The notes under the pieces: generated by a model
The model's database searches: none
What the model was told of the DNA's origin: nothing
The model's input: only the letters and a program-made list of their open reading frames with translations
Position numbers and translations under genes: made by a program
Origin: Pseudomonas sp. B28(2017)
GTDB lineage: Bacteria; Pseudomonadota; Gammaproteobacteria; Pseudomonadales; Pseudomonadaceae
Direction of reading: 5' to 3'
Length of the DNA: 64,000 bases
NCBI RefSeq assembly: GCF_002113025.1
Contig: NZ_NEJH01000010.1
Coordinates: 124,001-188,000, forward strand
In this document: in pieces, positions 28,520 to 39,788 of the stretch
How the letters are laid out: every line of letters starts with the position of its first letter
Position numbering within the stretch: the first letter of the stretch is position 1

Positions 28520-29917
28520 CTAGGCTACGCACGCTGCCCCGGCCGGGTTGTTCACCAGGCGCTCAAGGGTGGTGCGATCCAATAGTTCGGTGTCCAGTTT
28601 GATGTAAATCGCCGCCTCATCTGCGACGATGACTGCATCTGTTACCCCTACGACCGCCTTCAGGCGCTCGACCAGACCCGCTTCGCGGATCGCCTCGGGC
28701 GACAACGGCAAGCGCAGGCTTGTGACGTAGGGAGGTTCACGCATGGTAACAGCAAAGGCCAGCCAGAGGGCAGCCAGACCGGCGCATCCGAGGAACACAA
28801 CCGACAGACCGCCATGCTGGAACAGCCAGCCACCAAGGATTCCCCCCAGTGCCGAGCCCAGGAACTGGCTGGTGGAATAAACCCCCATCGCCGTGCCCTT
28901 TCCGCCTGCCGGTGAAACCTTGCTGATCAGCGACGGCAACGAAGCCTCCAGCAGATTGAACGCAGTGAAGAACACCACCGTACCGATCACCAGAGCCCGC
29001 AAGCTGTCGCCGAACTGCCAGAAGAATAGCTCAGTGAGCATCAGCGTCAGCACTGCGCCCAATAAAACTCGTTTCATTTTGCGTTTCTTTTCGCCATAGA
29101 TAATGAACGGGATCATGGCGAAGAAGGAAATCAGCAGCGCAGTCAGGTACACCCACCAGTGCTGCTCCTTGGGCAGCCCGGCCTTCTCGACCAACGCCAG
29201 CGGCAAGGCGACGAAGCTGGACATCAACATCGCGTGCAACACAAAAATGCCCAGGTCCAGACGCAGCAGGTCCGGATGCTTGAGCGTCGGGATCAGCGCC
29301 TGACGCGCGACACCAGACTCGCGATGCTGCAACGGGCCGGTGGAGCGCGGCACCATGAACATCACGATCACAATGCCGAACAACGCCATGCCACCGGTGG
29401 CAAGGAACAGCCCGGACAGCCCGAAGGCGCGGGTCAACAGCGGGCCGACCACCATGGCCACCGCAAACGACAGGCCGATGGTCATGCCGATCATGGCCAT
29501 GGCCTTGGTCCGGTGCTGCTCGCGGGTCAGGTCGGACAGCAAGGCCATGACCGCCGCGGAAATCGCCCCGGCGCCCTGCAGGATTCGCCCGGCGATCACG
29601 CCCCAGATCGAATCGGCATTGGCCGCCAGCAGGCTACCGAGGGCAAAGACGATCAGCCCCAGGTAAATCACCGGGCGTCGACCGATGCGGTCGGAAAAGA
29701 AACCGAACGGAATCTGGAAAATTGCCTGGGTCAGGCCATAAGCGCCAATCGCCAGGCCGATCAGGGCCGGCGTGGCCCCGGCCAGATCCATCCCATAGGT
29801 CGCCAGTACCGGCAACACCATGAACATGCCAAGCATACGGAAGGCGAACACCAGGGCCAGACCGCTTGCTGCGCGGGTCTCGCCGCCACTCATGCGCTCG
29901 CTGTGGGGATCGTGCAT
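28520..29917 (-). CDS. MFS transporter with C-terminal YAM domain, YajR-like
   Basis: A 465-residue proton-driven exporter. Twelve membrane spans are predicted; loop 2-3 has the GFFSDRIGRRPVIYLG motif A and TM4 has GRILQGAGAISAA. The last ~65 residues (LRLPLSPEAIREAGLVERLK ... AAIYIKLDTELLDRTTLERL) form a ferredoxin-like cytoplasmic YAM domain as in E. coli YajR. The substrate is unknown. It separates ssb from uvrA, which are direct divergent neighbours in E. coli; by recall P. aeruginosa has the same arrangement. Confidence 0.9.
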   Translation of the reverse strand: MHDPHSERMSGGETRAASGLALVFAFRMLGMFMVLPVLATYGMDLAGATPALIGLAIGAYGLTQAIFQIPFGFFSDRIGRRPVIYLGLIVFALGSLLAANADSIWGVIAGRILQGAGAISAAVMALLSDLTREQHRTKAMAMIGMTIGLSFAVAMVVGPLLTRAFGLSGLFLATGGMALFGIVIVMFMVPRSTGPLQHRESGVARQALIPTLKHPDLLRLDLGIFVLHAMLMSSFVALPLALVEKAGLPKEQHWWVYLTALLISFFAMIPFIIYGEKKRKMKRVLLGAVLTLMLTELFFWQFGDSLRALVIGTVVFFTAFNLLEASLPSLISKVSPAGGKGTAMGVYSTSQFLGSALGGILGGWLFQHGGLSVVFLGCAGLAALWLAFAVTMREPPYVTSLRLPLSPEAIREAGLVERLKAVVGVTDAVIVADEAAIYIKLDTELLDRTTLERLVNNPAGAACVA

Positions 29918-30108
29918 GGAAAAACCTCATGTGAACCGGCGGCGATTCTACCAGTCCCATCGATTGGCAGGGTATATCGCGACGCTTTGACGCGCATTGC
30001 TGACACAGTCTTCATGTAAGACAGTATCCCTCTCGTTTGATAGTGTGCATCCATCCAGTATTTGGCCGTATACTCCTACGTTTTCGACGCCCGCCGAGCG
30101 AGGCCACC

Positions 30109-32943
<2,835 letters not shown>

Positions 32944-32954
32944 CCGGACGCCAT

Positions 32955-32995
32955 GAAAAAGCCCCCGTCACTTCATCAGTGACAGGGGCTTTTTT
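32955..32995. terminator. bidirectional terminator between uvrA and ftnA
   Basis: A stem of about 16 bp (AAAAAGCCCCCGTCAC with GTGACAGGGGCTTTTTT, one mismatch) has a 7-nt loop and T/A-runs at both ends. It lies between the convergent genes. Confidence 0.92.
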
Positions 32996-33007
32996 GTATC
33001 CGCTGAA

Positions 33008-33472
33008 TCAGGCGTGGGACTGCAGGTAGTTCTCAAGCCCGATCAATTTGATCAGACCCAACTGTTTTTCGAGCCAGTAGGTGTGATCTTCTTCGGTGTC
33101 ATGCAATTGAACCCGCAGCATTTCGCGGCTGACATAGTCCTTGTGCTGCTCGCAGAGCTTGATGCCTTTGCACAGCGCGGCACGGACCTTGTATTCCAGG
33201 CGCAAATCCGCCTCGAGCATCTCGGTCACCGTGGTGCCGACATCAAGATCGTCCGGACGCATGCGCGGCGTGCCTTCGAGCATCAGAATCCGGCGCATCA
33301 GGGCATCGGCGTGACCTGCCTCTTCTTCCATCTCGTGGTTGATTCGTTCGTAGAGCTTGGTGAAACCCCAGTCCTCATACATCCGCGAGTGGACGAAATA
33401 TTGATCACGCGCCGCCAGTTCGCCGGTCAGCAACGTGTTGAGGTAATCGATCACATCTGGGTGGCCTTGCAT
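33008..33472 (-). CDS. ftnA: bacterial ferritin FtnA (formerly BfrA)
   Basis: A 24-mer iron-storage ferritin subunit of 154 residues. The di-iron ferroxidase ligands are in place: E18, E51 and H54 (EEEAGHAD), a glutamate at about 93, and E127/H130 in DTEEDH. The position equivalent to the haem-ligating Met52 of bacterioferritin is alanine here, so it should not bind haem as BfrB does, although M48 is nearby. In P. aeruginosa the gene in this position, beside katA, is now called FtnA. It lies downstream of katA in the same direction but behind a terminator. Iron storage beside catalase fits control of Fenton chemistry. Confidence 0.9.
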   Translation of the reverse strand: MQGHPDVIDYLNTLLTGELAARDQYFVHSRMYEDWGFTKLYERINHEMEEEAGHADALMRRILMLEGTPRMRPDDLDVGTTVTEMLEADLRLEYKVRAALCKGIKLCEQHKDYVSREMLRVQLHDTEEDHTYWLEKQLGLIKLIGLENYLQSHA

Positions 33473-33583
33473 CGCCCTACATCTCCCTGCATGAAAGTTG
33501 TAGTTTGAACCAACATGCCCCTATCGTCACTCGCAAGACGCAATAAAAGCGAAGATATTCTGAGAAAATCGGTTGAAATAACG

Positions 33584-33610
33584 CAAAAACCGCCCAAACA
33601 AGGGCGGTTC
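33584..33610 (-). terminator. intrinsic terminator of katA
   Basis: On the minus strand AACCGCCC (from 33609) pairs with GGGCGGTT (ending 33588) around a six-base loop and runs into TTTTTG, 11 nt after the katA stop. Confidence 0.88.
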
Positions 33611-33620
33611 TGCTTCTCAT

Positions 33621-35075
33621 TTAGACTTCGTTAAGCTGTACGTTGAGCAGCTTTGCGATTGCTTCTCCATACGCCGGGTCGGCCTTGAAGAAATGCTGCA
33701 ACTGGCGGTCAACCACGTCACTCGACACACCCGCCATCGCACCGGCGATGTTACTGACCAGCAGTGATTTCTGCTCTTCAGACATCAAACGAAACAACGC
33801 GCCGGCATGACTGTAGTAATCAGTATCTTCACGGTGGTCGTAACGATCGGCGGCACCACTGAGAGCCAATGCGGGCTCCGCGTAACGAGGCGCCTGCTTA
33901 GGCGATTCGACGTAGCTGTTTGGCTCATAGTTCGGCGCTGCGCCACCGTTACTTCCAAAGGCCATCGACCCGTCCCGCTGGTACGTATTGACCGGGCTAC
34001 GAGGTGCGTTCACCGGCAGTTGCTGGTGGTTGGTACCCACGCGGTAGCGGTGAGCATCCGCGTAGGCGAACACCCGACCTTGCAGCATGCGATCCGGCGA
34101 GAGGCCAACCCCTGGAACCATATTGCTAGGGCCGAACGCCGCTTGCTCGACTTCCGCGAAGTAATTCTGCGGATTGCGATTGAGCTCCAGCTCTCCGACT
34201 TCGATCAGTGGAAATTCTTTCTGTGACCAAGTCTTGGTTACATCAAACGGATTCTCGTAGTGCGCCGCCGCCTGAGCCTCACTCATGATCTGAATGCACA
34301 CGCGCCATTTTGGAAAGTCACCGCGTTCGATGGCATTGAACAAATCGCGCTGGGCATAATCCGGATCAGTACCCGCCAGGCGCGCAGCCTCGGCCGGAGC
34401 CAGGTTCTTGATCCCCTGTTTGGTCTTGTAGTGCCACTTAACCCAGTGACGCTCACCTTGAGCGTTGATAAGGCTGTAAGTGTGGCTGCCAAAGCCGTGC
34501 ATGTGGCGGTACCCATCAGGAATACCCCGGTCGGAGAACAGGATGGTGACCTGGTGCAACGCCTCAGGCGAATGCGACCAGAAGTCCCACATCATCTGGG
34601 CACTCTTCAGGTTGCTTTGCGGTAAGCGCTTCTGGGTGTGGATAAAGTCTGGAAATTTCAGTGGATCGCGAATGAAAAACACTGGTGTGTTGTTACCAAC
34701 GATGTCCCAGTTGCCTTCCTCGGTGTAAAACTTCAAAGCAAACCCGCGCGGATCGCGCTCGGTATCGGCCGAACCACGCTCACCACCCACGGTGGAAAAC
34801 CGCAGGAAAGTGGAGGTTTGCTTGCCGACTGCATCAAACAGCCTGGCACTGGTGTATTGAGTGATATCGCGCGTCACGGTGAACGTACCGTAAGCACCCG
34901 AGCCTTTGGCGTGCACACGGCGCTCAGGGATGTTTTCACGGTTGAAGTGGGCAAGCTTCTCGATCAGGTGAAAGTCGTCGAGCAGCAGCGGGCCACGAGG
35001 GCCGGCGGAACGGGAATTCTGGTTATCGGCAACAGGAGCGCCGCTGGCAGTGGTAAGCGTTGTGTTCTGGCTCAT
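33621..35075 (-). CDS. katA: monofunctional haem catalase KatA
   Basis: Catalase disproportionates hydrogen peroxide. The 484-residue small-subunit (clade 3) enzyme has the catalytic histidine at about residue 55 in RVHAKGSGAYG, the active-site asparagine in WDIVGNNTPVFF, and the proximal haem tyrosine in RVFAYADAHRYRVG. It has no signal peptide and no C-terminal flavodoxin-like domain. Upstream, 244 nt separate it from rplQ and contain a 15-bp palindrome and an OxyR-like half-site. The gene order katA-ftnA-uvrA matches P. aeruginosa. Confidence 0.95.
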   Translation of the reverse strand: MSQNTTLTTASGAPVADNQNSRSAGPRGPLLLDDFHLIEKLAHFNRENIPERRVHAKGSGAYGTFTVTRDITQYTSARLFDAVGKQTSTFLRFSTVGGERGSADTERDPRGFALKFYTEEGNWDIVGNNTPVFFIRDPLKFPDFIHTQKRLPQSNLKSAQMMWDFWSHSPEALHQVTILFSDRGIPDGYRHMHGFGSHTYSLINAQGERHWVKWHYKTKQGIKNLAPAEAARLAGTDPDYAQRDLFNAIERGDFPKWRVCIQIMSEAQAAAHYENPFDVTKTWSQKEFPLIEVGELELNRNPQNYFAEVEQAAFGPSNMVPGVGLSPDRMLQGRVFAYADAHRYRVGTNHQQLPVNAPRSPVNTYQRDGSMAFGSNGGAAPNYEPNSYVESPKQAPRYAEPALALSGAADRYDHREDTDYYSHAGALFRLMSEEQKSLLVSNIAGAMAGVSSDVVDRQLQHFFKADPAYGEAIAKLLNVQLNEV

Positions 35076-35130
35076 GCGATCTTCCTTCCTCTGTCGGTCT
35101 TGAACTGCCGGCTAATCGGCTGAGTAGGAG

Positions 35131-35145
35131 TATTGATCATCAATA
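35131..35145. promoter_or_regulatory. 15-bp palindrome upstream of katA
   Basis: TATTGATCATCAATA is a perfect 7-1-7 inverted repeat 56-70 nt before the katA start. It is not the ANR consensus, which needs a 4-nt centre. An ATAGATAAATACTAA at 35180-35194 resembles one OxyR half-site on the minus strand. The binding factor is unknown. Confidence 0.4.
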
Positions 35146-35274
35146 TGACAGCTACAAATTCATTAACTTGCAGACATCGATAGATAAATACTAATGACCA
35201 TCCCCGTCACATCATGACGACACAGACGAAGGAGACGCTTGTACAAACGACGCGTTTCTTATTCTTACAGGCAC

Positions 35275-35299
35275 AAAAAACCGGGCACTAGGCCCGGTT
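35275..35299 (-). terminator. intrinsic terminator of the alpha (rpsM-rplQ) operon
   Basis: AACCGGGC (35279-35286) pairs with GCCCGGTT (35292-35299). On the minus strand the stem ends in TTTTTT about 20 nt after the rplQ stop, closing the long ribosomal transcription run. Confidence 0.9.
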
Positions 35300-35319
35300 C
35301 CTTGTTTCAGACTGACGTC

Positions 35320-35706
35320 TTACTCGGCGGATACAGCTTCGCCAGCAGTAGCACGATCAACCAACTCGACGTACGCCATAGGCGCGTTGTCGCCAGCGCG
35401 GAAACCGCACTTGAGGATGCGCAGGTAGCCACCCTCACGGGTAGCGTAACGCTTGCCCAGGTCGTTGAAGAGCTTACCAACGATGGCTTTCGAACGAGTA
35501 CGGTCGAAAGCCAGACGACGGTTAGCAACGCTGTCTGTCTTGGCCAGAGTGATCAGCGGCTCGGCAACGCGGCGCAGTTCTTTGGCTTTTGGCAGAGTAG
35601 TTTTGATCAGCTCGTGCTCGAACAGCGACACCGCCATGTTTTGGAACATGGCCTTGCGGTGCGAGCTGGTGCGGCTCAGGTGACGACCACTTTTACGATG
35701 ACGCAT
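35320..35706 (-). CDS. rplQ: 50S ribosomal protein L17
   Basis: L17 sits near the peptide exit of the large subunit. The 128-residue protein starts MRHRKSGRHLSRTSSHRKAM and keeps the family segment LPKAKELRRVAEPLITLAK. The short C-terminal tail ends EAVSAE. It is the last gene of the alpha operon, 42 nt after rpoA and just before the terminator at 35275-35299. Confidence 0.98.
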   Translation of the reverse strand: MRHRKSGRHLSRTSSHRKAMFQNMAVSLFEHELIKTTLPKAKELRRVAEPLITLAKTDSVANRRLAFDRTRSKAIVGKLFNDLGKRYATREGGYLRILKCGFRAGDNAPMAYVELVDRATAGEAVSAE

Positions 35707-35748
35707 GGTTCATTCCTTACCAAACACTACGTTCGGTGATTACGACGA

Positions 35749-36750
35749 TCAGGCAGTCGCCTTGTCGTCCTTCTTAAGACTTGCAGGCGGCCAGTTGTCG
35801 AGGCGCATGCCGAGGGACAGACCGCGGGAGGCCAGAACGTCCTTGATTTCAGTCAAGGATTTCTTGCCCAGGTTCGGAGTCTTCAACAGTTCCACTTCGG
35901 TACGCTGAATCAGGTCACCGATGTAGTAAATGTTTTCCGCCTTAAGGCAGTTAGCCGAACGTACAGTCAGTTCCAGATCGTCAACCGGGCGAAGCAGGAT
36001 CGGATCGATCTCGTCTTCCTGCTCGACAACCACTGGCTCACTGTCACCCTTGAGGTCGACGAACGCAGCCAACTGCTGTTGCAGAATGGTTGCAGCACGG
36101 CGAATTGCCTCTTCAGGATCCAGAGTACCGTTGGTTTCCAGATCAATAACCAGCTTGTCCAGGTTAGTACGCTGCTCGACACGGGCGTTTTCCACCACGT
36201 ATGCGATACGGCGAACCGGGCTGAACGAAGAGTCAAGCTGCAAGCGACCGATGCTGCGGCTTTCGTCTTCATCGCTCTGACGCGAGTCTGCCGGCTCATA
36301 ACCACGACCACGAGCTACTACGAGCTTCATGTTCAGGGCGCCGTTAGACGCCAGGTTAGCGATTACGTGATCGGGGTTAACGATCTCGACATCATGATCC
36401 AGCTGAATATCGGCAGCGGTAACCACCCCCGAACCCTTCTTCGACAAGGTCAGCGTAACTTCGTCACGGCCATGCAGCTTGATAGCCAGACCTTTAAGGT
36501 TCAACAGGATTTCAATTACGTCTTCCTGTACACCTTCGATGGCGCTGTACTCGTGGAGCACACCGTCAATCTCGGCCTCGACTACTGCGCAGCCGGGCAT
36601 TGAGGACAACAGGATGCGGCGCAGCGCGTTGCCCAGGGTGTGGCCAAAACCACGCTCGAGAGGCTCGAGAGTAATCTTGGCGCGGGTTGGACTGACAACC
36701 TGCACATCAATGTGGCGGGGTGTCAGGAACTCATTTACCGAAATCTGCAT
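35749..36750 (-). CDS. rpoA: RNA polymerase alpha subunit
   Basis: Alpha nucleates RNA polymerase assembly and binds promoter UP elements and activators. The 333-residue protein has an N-terminal assembly domain (about 1-230) including ERGFGHTLGNALRRILLSS. A flexible linker is followed by a C-terminal domain with RSANCLKAENIYYIGDLIQR, whose arginine is the DNA-contacting R265 equivalent, and TPNLGKKSLTEIKDVLASRG. It lies between rpsD and rplQ as in other gammaproteobacteria. Confidence 0.98.
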   Translation of the reverse strand: MQISVNEFLTPRHIDVQVVSPTRAKITLEPLERGFGHTLGNALRRILLSSMPGCAVVEAEIDGVLHEYSAIEGVQEDVIEILLNLKGLAIKLHGRDEVTLTLSKKGSGVVTAADIQLDHDVEIVNPDHVIANLASNGALNMKLVVARGRGYEPADSRQSDEDESRSIGRLQLDSSFSPVRRIAYVVENARVEQRTNLDKLVIDLETNGTLDPEEAIRRAATILQQQLAAFVDLKGDSEPVVVEQEDEIDPILLRPVDDLELTVRSANCLKAENIYYIGDLIQRTEVELLKTPNLGKKSLTEIKDVLASRGLSLGMRLDNWPPASLKKDDKATA

Positions 36751-36772
36751 GGATGCACCTATTTTCTAGCCC

Positions 36773-37393
36773 TTACTTGGAGTAGAGCTCGACAATCAGG
36801 CTTTCGTTGATGTCGGCGGACAGATCACTGCGAGCAGGAACGTTCTTGAAAACGCCCGACTTCTTCTCAGCGTCTACTTCTACCCACTCTACGCGGCCAC
36901 GTTGAGCACACAGATCGAGAGCTTGGACAATGCGAAGTTGGTTTTTTGCTTTCTCGCGAACAGCAACCACGTCACCAGCACGAACCTGGTAGGACGGAAC
37001 GTTAACGGTCTGACCGTTTACGCTGATCGACTTGTGCGATACCAGCTGACGGGATTCGGCACGAGTCGAACCAAAGCCCATACGGTATACAACGTTGTCC
37101 AGACGGCATTCGAGCAGTTGCAGCAGGTTCTCACCGGTTGCACCTTTCTTGCCAGCAGCTTCTTTGTAGTAGCCGCTGAATTGACGCTCGAGAACGCCGT
37201 AAATACGACGGACCTTCTGCTTTTCACGCAGTTGGGTGCCGTAGTCGGACTGGCGACCGCGGCGTTGGCCATGGATACCAGGTGCTGCTTCAATGTTGCA
37301 CTTCGATTCGATCGCGCGCACGCCGCTCTTCAGGAAGAGATCGGTGCCTTCGCGACGAGCGAGTTTGCATTTTGGACCAATGTAACGAGCCAT
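36773..37393 (-). CDS. rpsD: 30S ribosomal protein S4
   Basis: S4 is a primary 16S rRNA-binding protein that nucleates small-subunit assembly and, in E. coli, represses its own alpha operon. The 206-residue protein begins MARYIGPKCKLARREGTDLF, with an S4 RNA-binding domain around residues 95-155 (RLDNVVYRMGFGSTRAESRQ). It lies 18 nt after rpsK and 22 nt before rpoA. A target for autogenous control would have to lie upstream of rpsM. Confidence 0.98.
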   Translation of the reverse strand: MARYIGPKCKLARREGTDLFLKSGVRAIESKCNIEAAPGIHGQRRGRQSDYGTQLREKQKVRRIYGVLERQFSGYYKEAAGKKGATGENLLQLLECRLDNVVYRMGFGSTRAESRQLVSHKSISVNGQTVNVPSYQVRAGDVVAVREKAKNQLRIVQALDLCAQRGRVEWVEVDAEKKSGVFKNVPARSDLSADINESLIVELYSK

Positions 37394-37411
37394 TCTTTAC
37401 AATCTCCTGGA

Positions 37412-37801
37412 TTACACGCGGCGCTTCTTCGGCGGACGGCACCCGTTATGCGGGATTGGCGTCACGTCGGTGATGCTGGCGATCTTGTAGCCACAGCCGT
37501 TCAAAGCGCGGACTGCGGATTCACGACCCGGACCTGGACCTTTGACGTTGACGTCGAGGTTTTTCAGGCCGTATTCCAGCGCAGCTTGACCAGCACGTTC
37601 AGCAGCTACTTGAGCAGCAAACGGGGTGGACTTGCGGGAACCGCGGAAACCCGAACCACCGGAGGTAGCCCAGGAAAGAGCGTTACCTTGACGGTCGGTG
37701 ATGGTCACGATGGTGTTGTTAAAAGATGCATGGATGTGGGCGATGCCATCAACCACTGTCTTTTTAACTTTTTTACGAGGACGAGCAGCAGGTTTTGCCA
37801 T
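37412..37801 (-). CDS. rpsK: 30S ribosomal protein S11
   Basis: S11 lies on the platform of the small subunit near the mRNA exit. The 129-residue protein has a basic N-terminus (MAKPAARPRKKVKK), the core HASFNNTIVTITDRQGNALS and the C-terminal signature VTPIPHNGCRPPKKRRV, all as in E. coli. It follows rpsM after 30 nt and precedes rpsD by 18 nt. Confidence 0.98.
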   Translation of the reverse strand: MAKPAARPRKKVKKTVVDGIAHIHASFNNTIVTITDRQGNALSWATSGGSGFRGSRKSTPFAAQVAAERAGQAALEYGLKNLDVNVKGPGPGRESAVRALNGCGYKIASITDVTPIPHNGCRPPKKRRV

Positions 37802-37831
37802 GATTAAATTCCTGTCGATTCGCTGGGGCGA

Positions 37832-38188
37832 TTACTTGCGGATCGGCTTACGCGGACCTTTACGGGTACGCGCGTTGGTCTTGGTACGCTGACCGCGTAC
37901 TGGCAGACCACGACGATGACGCAGACCGCGATAGCAACCGAGGTCCATCAAGCGCTTGATTTTCATGTTGATTTCGCGACGCAGGTCACCTTCAGTGGTG
38001 AACTTCGCCACTTCGCCACGCAGCTGTTCAATTTGCTCGTCGCTCAGATCCTTGATCTTTGCGGCTGGGTTTACCCCAGTCTCTGCACAAATTTTCTGTG
38101 CAGTAGTGCGACCAACACCATAGATGTAGGTCAGCGAGATAACAGTATGCTTGTTATCTGGAATGTTAACGCCTGCAATACGGGCCAT
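37832..38188 (-). CDS. rpsM: 30S ribosomal protein S13
   Basis: S13 is in the head of the small subunit and contacts the P-site tRNA and L5. The 118-residue protein starts MARIAGVNIPDNKHTVISLT, has a helix-hairpin-helix region (YIYGVGRTTAQKIC) and ends in the basic tail TNARTRKGPRKPIRK. It is the first gene of the alpha operon and has its own promoter at 38248-38276, leaving a leader of about 50 nt. Confidence 0.98.
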   Translation of the reverse strand: MARIAGVNIPDNKHTVISLTYIYGVGRTTAQKICAETGVNPAAKIKDLSDEQIEQLRGEVAKFTTEGDLRREINMKIKRLMDLGCYRGLRHRRGLPVRGQRTKTNARTRKGPRKPIRK

Positions 38189-38247
38189 TCAGTGGGACTC
38201 CAATTGACAGCTACCTACGCCCCGGAAGCCAAGAAATAGGGCGCGAG

Positions 38248-38276
38248 ATAATATCGCTGTAATAACAAATAATCAA
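38248..38276 (-). promoter_or_regulatory. sigma70 promoter of the alpha operon (rpsM-rplQ)
   Basis: On the minus strand TTGATT (38271-38276) and TATTAT (38248-38253) are separated by exactly 17 bp, and transcription would start about 50 nt before the rpsM ATG. A hairpin abuts the -35. Confidence 0.8.
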
Positions 38277-38300
38277 CCCGGCAGCGCACTAGCTGCCGGG
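38277..38300 (-). terminator. hairpin ending the spc segment after rpmJ
   Basis: A perfect 9-bp GC-rich stem (CCCGGCAGC at 38277-38285 with GCTGCCGGG at 38292-38300) lies 18 nt after the rpmJ stop. On the minus strand it is followed by TTGATTATTTGTT rather than a pure T-run, so termination may be partial. Confidence 0.65.
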
Positions 38301-38318
38301 CTTGAAGCACAATCACAC

Positions 38319-38435
38319 TCAGCCTTGGCGCTGTTTGTGACGCGGTTCCGCGCTGCAAATTACTCGAACAACACCTTCGCGGCGAATAATCTTGCAGTTA
38401 CGGCACAGCTTTTTCACCGATGCACGAACTTTCAT
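38319..38435 (-). CDS. rpmJ: 50S ribosomal protein L36
   Basis: A 38-residue large-subunit protein, [20 protein letters not shown] and onwards, ending EPRHKQRQG. It is the zinc-binding (C+) form with C11, C14, C27 and H33. Many gammaproteobacteria also carry a zinc-free paralogue used under zinc starvation; none is in this window. It lies 24 nt after secY, at the end of the spc gene run. Confidence 0.97.
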
Positions 38436-38459
38436 CACCAACTCCTCGAACCTTATGGG

Positions 38460-39788
38460 TCAGCGCAGCATGCCGCTGCCGTAACCCTTCAGGTTGGCTT
38501 TCTTCATCAGGGATTCGTACTGGTGCGAAACGAGGTGCGATTGTACTTGGGACATGAAGTCCATCACAACCACGACCACGATCAGCAACGAGGTCCCGCC
38601 AAGGTAGAACGGTACGTTGGCTGCAACCACCAGGAACTGGGGCAACAGGCAGACGGCCGTCATGTAAAGAGCACCGAACATGGTCAAGCGAGTCAGAACG
38701 CCATCAATGTAGCGCGCAGACTGCTCACCTGGACGGATGCCCGGAATAAAGGCACCGGACTTCTTCAGGTTTTCCGCTACGTCTTTCGGATTGAACATCA
38801 ACGCCGTATAGAAGAAGCAGAAGAAAATAATCCCTGCACTAAACAGCAGAATATTCAACGGCTGACCAGGAGCGATCGACTGCGAGATGTCCTGCAACCA
38901 GCCCATACCTTCAGACTGGCCGAACCAGGCACCCAACGAAGCCGGGAACAGCAAAATGCTGCTCGCGAAAATAGCCGGAATAACACCGGCCATGTTCACC
39001 TTCAGCGGCAAGTGGCTAGTCTGCGCAGCAAAGACCTTGCGGCCCTGCTGACGCTTGGCGTAGTGAACAGCGATACGACGCTGACCACGCTCAATGAACA
39101 CCACGAAACCGATAATCGCTACTGCCAGCAAACCGATGGCAACCAGGGCAAAGATGTTGATATCACCCTGACGCGCAGACTCGAAAGACTGCCCGATCGC
39201 TCTCGGAAGACCGGCGACGATACCCGAAAAAATCAACATCGAGATACCGTTGCCAACACCACGCTCAGTAATCTGCTCACCCAGCCACATCATGAACATC
39301 GCACCAGCCACAAATGTGGATACCGCGACGAAATGGAAGCCAAAGTCACCAGTGAACGCAACGCCCTGCCCCGCCAGACCAATGGACATGCCAATGGCCT
39401 GAACGAGAGCGAGGACGACAGTGCCGTAGCGGGTGTACTGGCTGATCTTGCGACGGCCAGCTTCACCTTCCTTCTTCAACTGCTCCAGCTGCGGGCTGAC
39501 GGCGGTCATCAGCTGCATGATGATCGATGCCGAGATGTACGGCATGATCCCCAGTGCAAAGATGCTCATCCGTTCCAGCGCGCCGCCGGAAAACATGTTG
39601 AACAAGCTAAGAATGGTCCCCTCATTCTGTCGAAACAGGTCCGCGAGTCGGTCCGGGTTGATACCTGGAACCGGGATGTGTGCGCCTATTCGGTAGACGA
39701 TAATCGCCAGGAACAGAAAACGCAGACGAGCCCAGAGTTCAGACATACCGCCTTTGCCGAGCGCAGAGAGAGCACCTTGCTTAGCCAT
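38460..39788 (-). CDS. secY: protein translocase subunit SecY
   Basis: SecY is the ten-span channel of the SecYEG translocon that exports or inserts proteins. The 442-residue protein has the plug-region GGALERMSIFALGIMPYISA, cytoplasmic loops that bind SecA and the ribosome (KEGEAGRRKISQYTRYGTVV) and a basic C-terminal tail. It abuts rplO with no gap, which implies coupled translation, as in the E. coli spc operon. Confidence 0.98.
   Translation of the reverse strand: MAKQGALSALGKGGMSELWARLRFLFLAIIVYRIGAHIPVPGINPDRLADLFRQNEGTILSLFNMFSGGALERMSIFALGIMPYISASIIMQLMTAVSPQLEQLKKEGEAGRRKISQYTRYGTVVLALVQAIGMSIGLAGQGVAFTGDFGFHFVAVSTFVAGAMFMMWLGEQITERGVGNGISMLIFSGIVAGLPRAIGQSFESARQGDINIFALVAIGLLAVAIIGFVVFIERGQRRIAVHYAKRQQGRKVFAAQTSHLPLKVNMAGVIPAIFASSILLFPASLGAWFGQSEGMGWLQDISQSIAPGQPLNILLFSAGIIFFCFFYTALMFNPKDVAENLKKSGAFIPGIRPGEQSARYIDGVLTRLTMFGALYMTAVCLLPQFLVVAANVPFYLGGTSLLIVVVVVMDFMSQVQSHLVSHQYESLMKKANLKGYGSGMLR

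Noticed and set aside
29918..30108. A possible LexA box before uvrA (CAGTAT...GTATAC)
   Set aside because: The halves do not form the CTGT-N8-ACAG palindrome.
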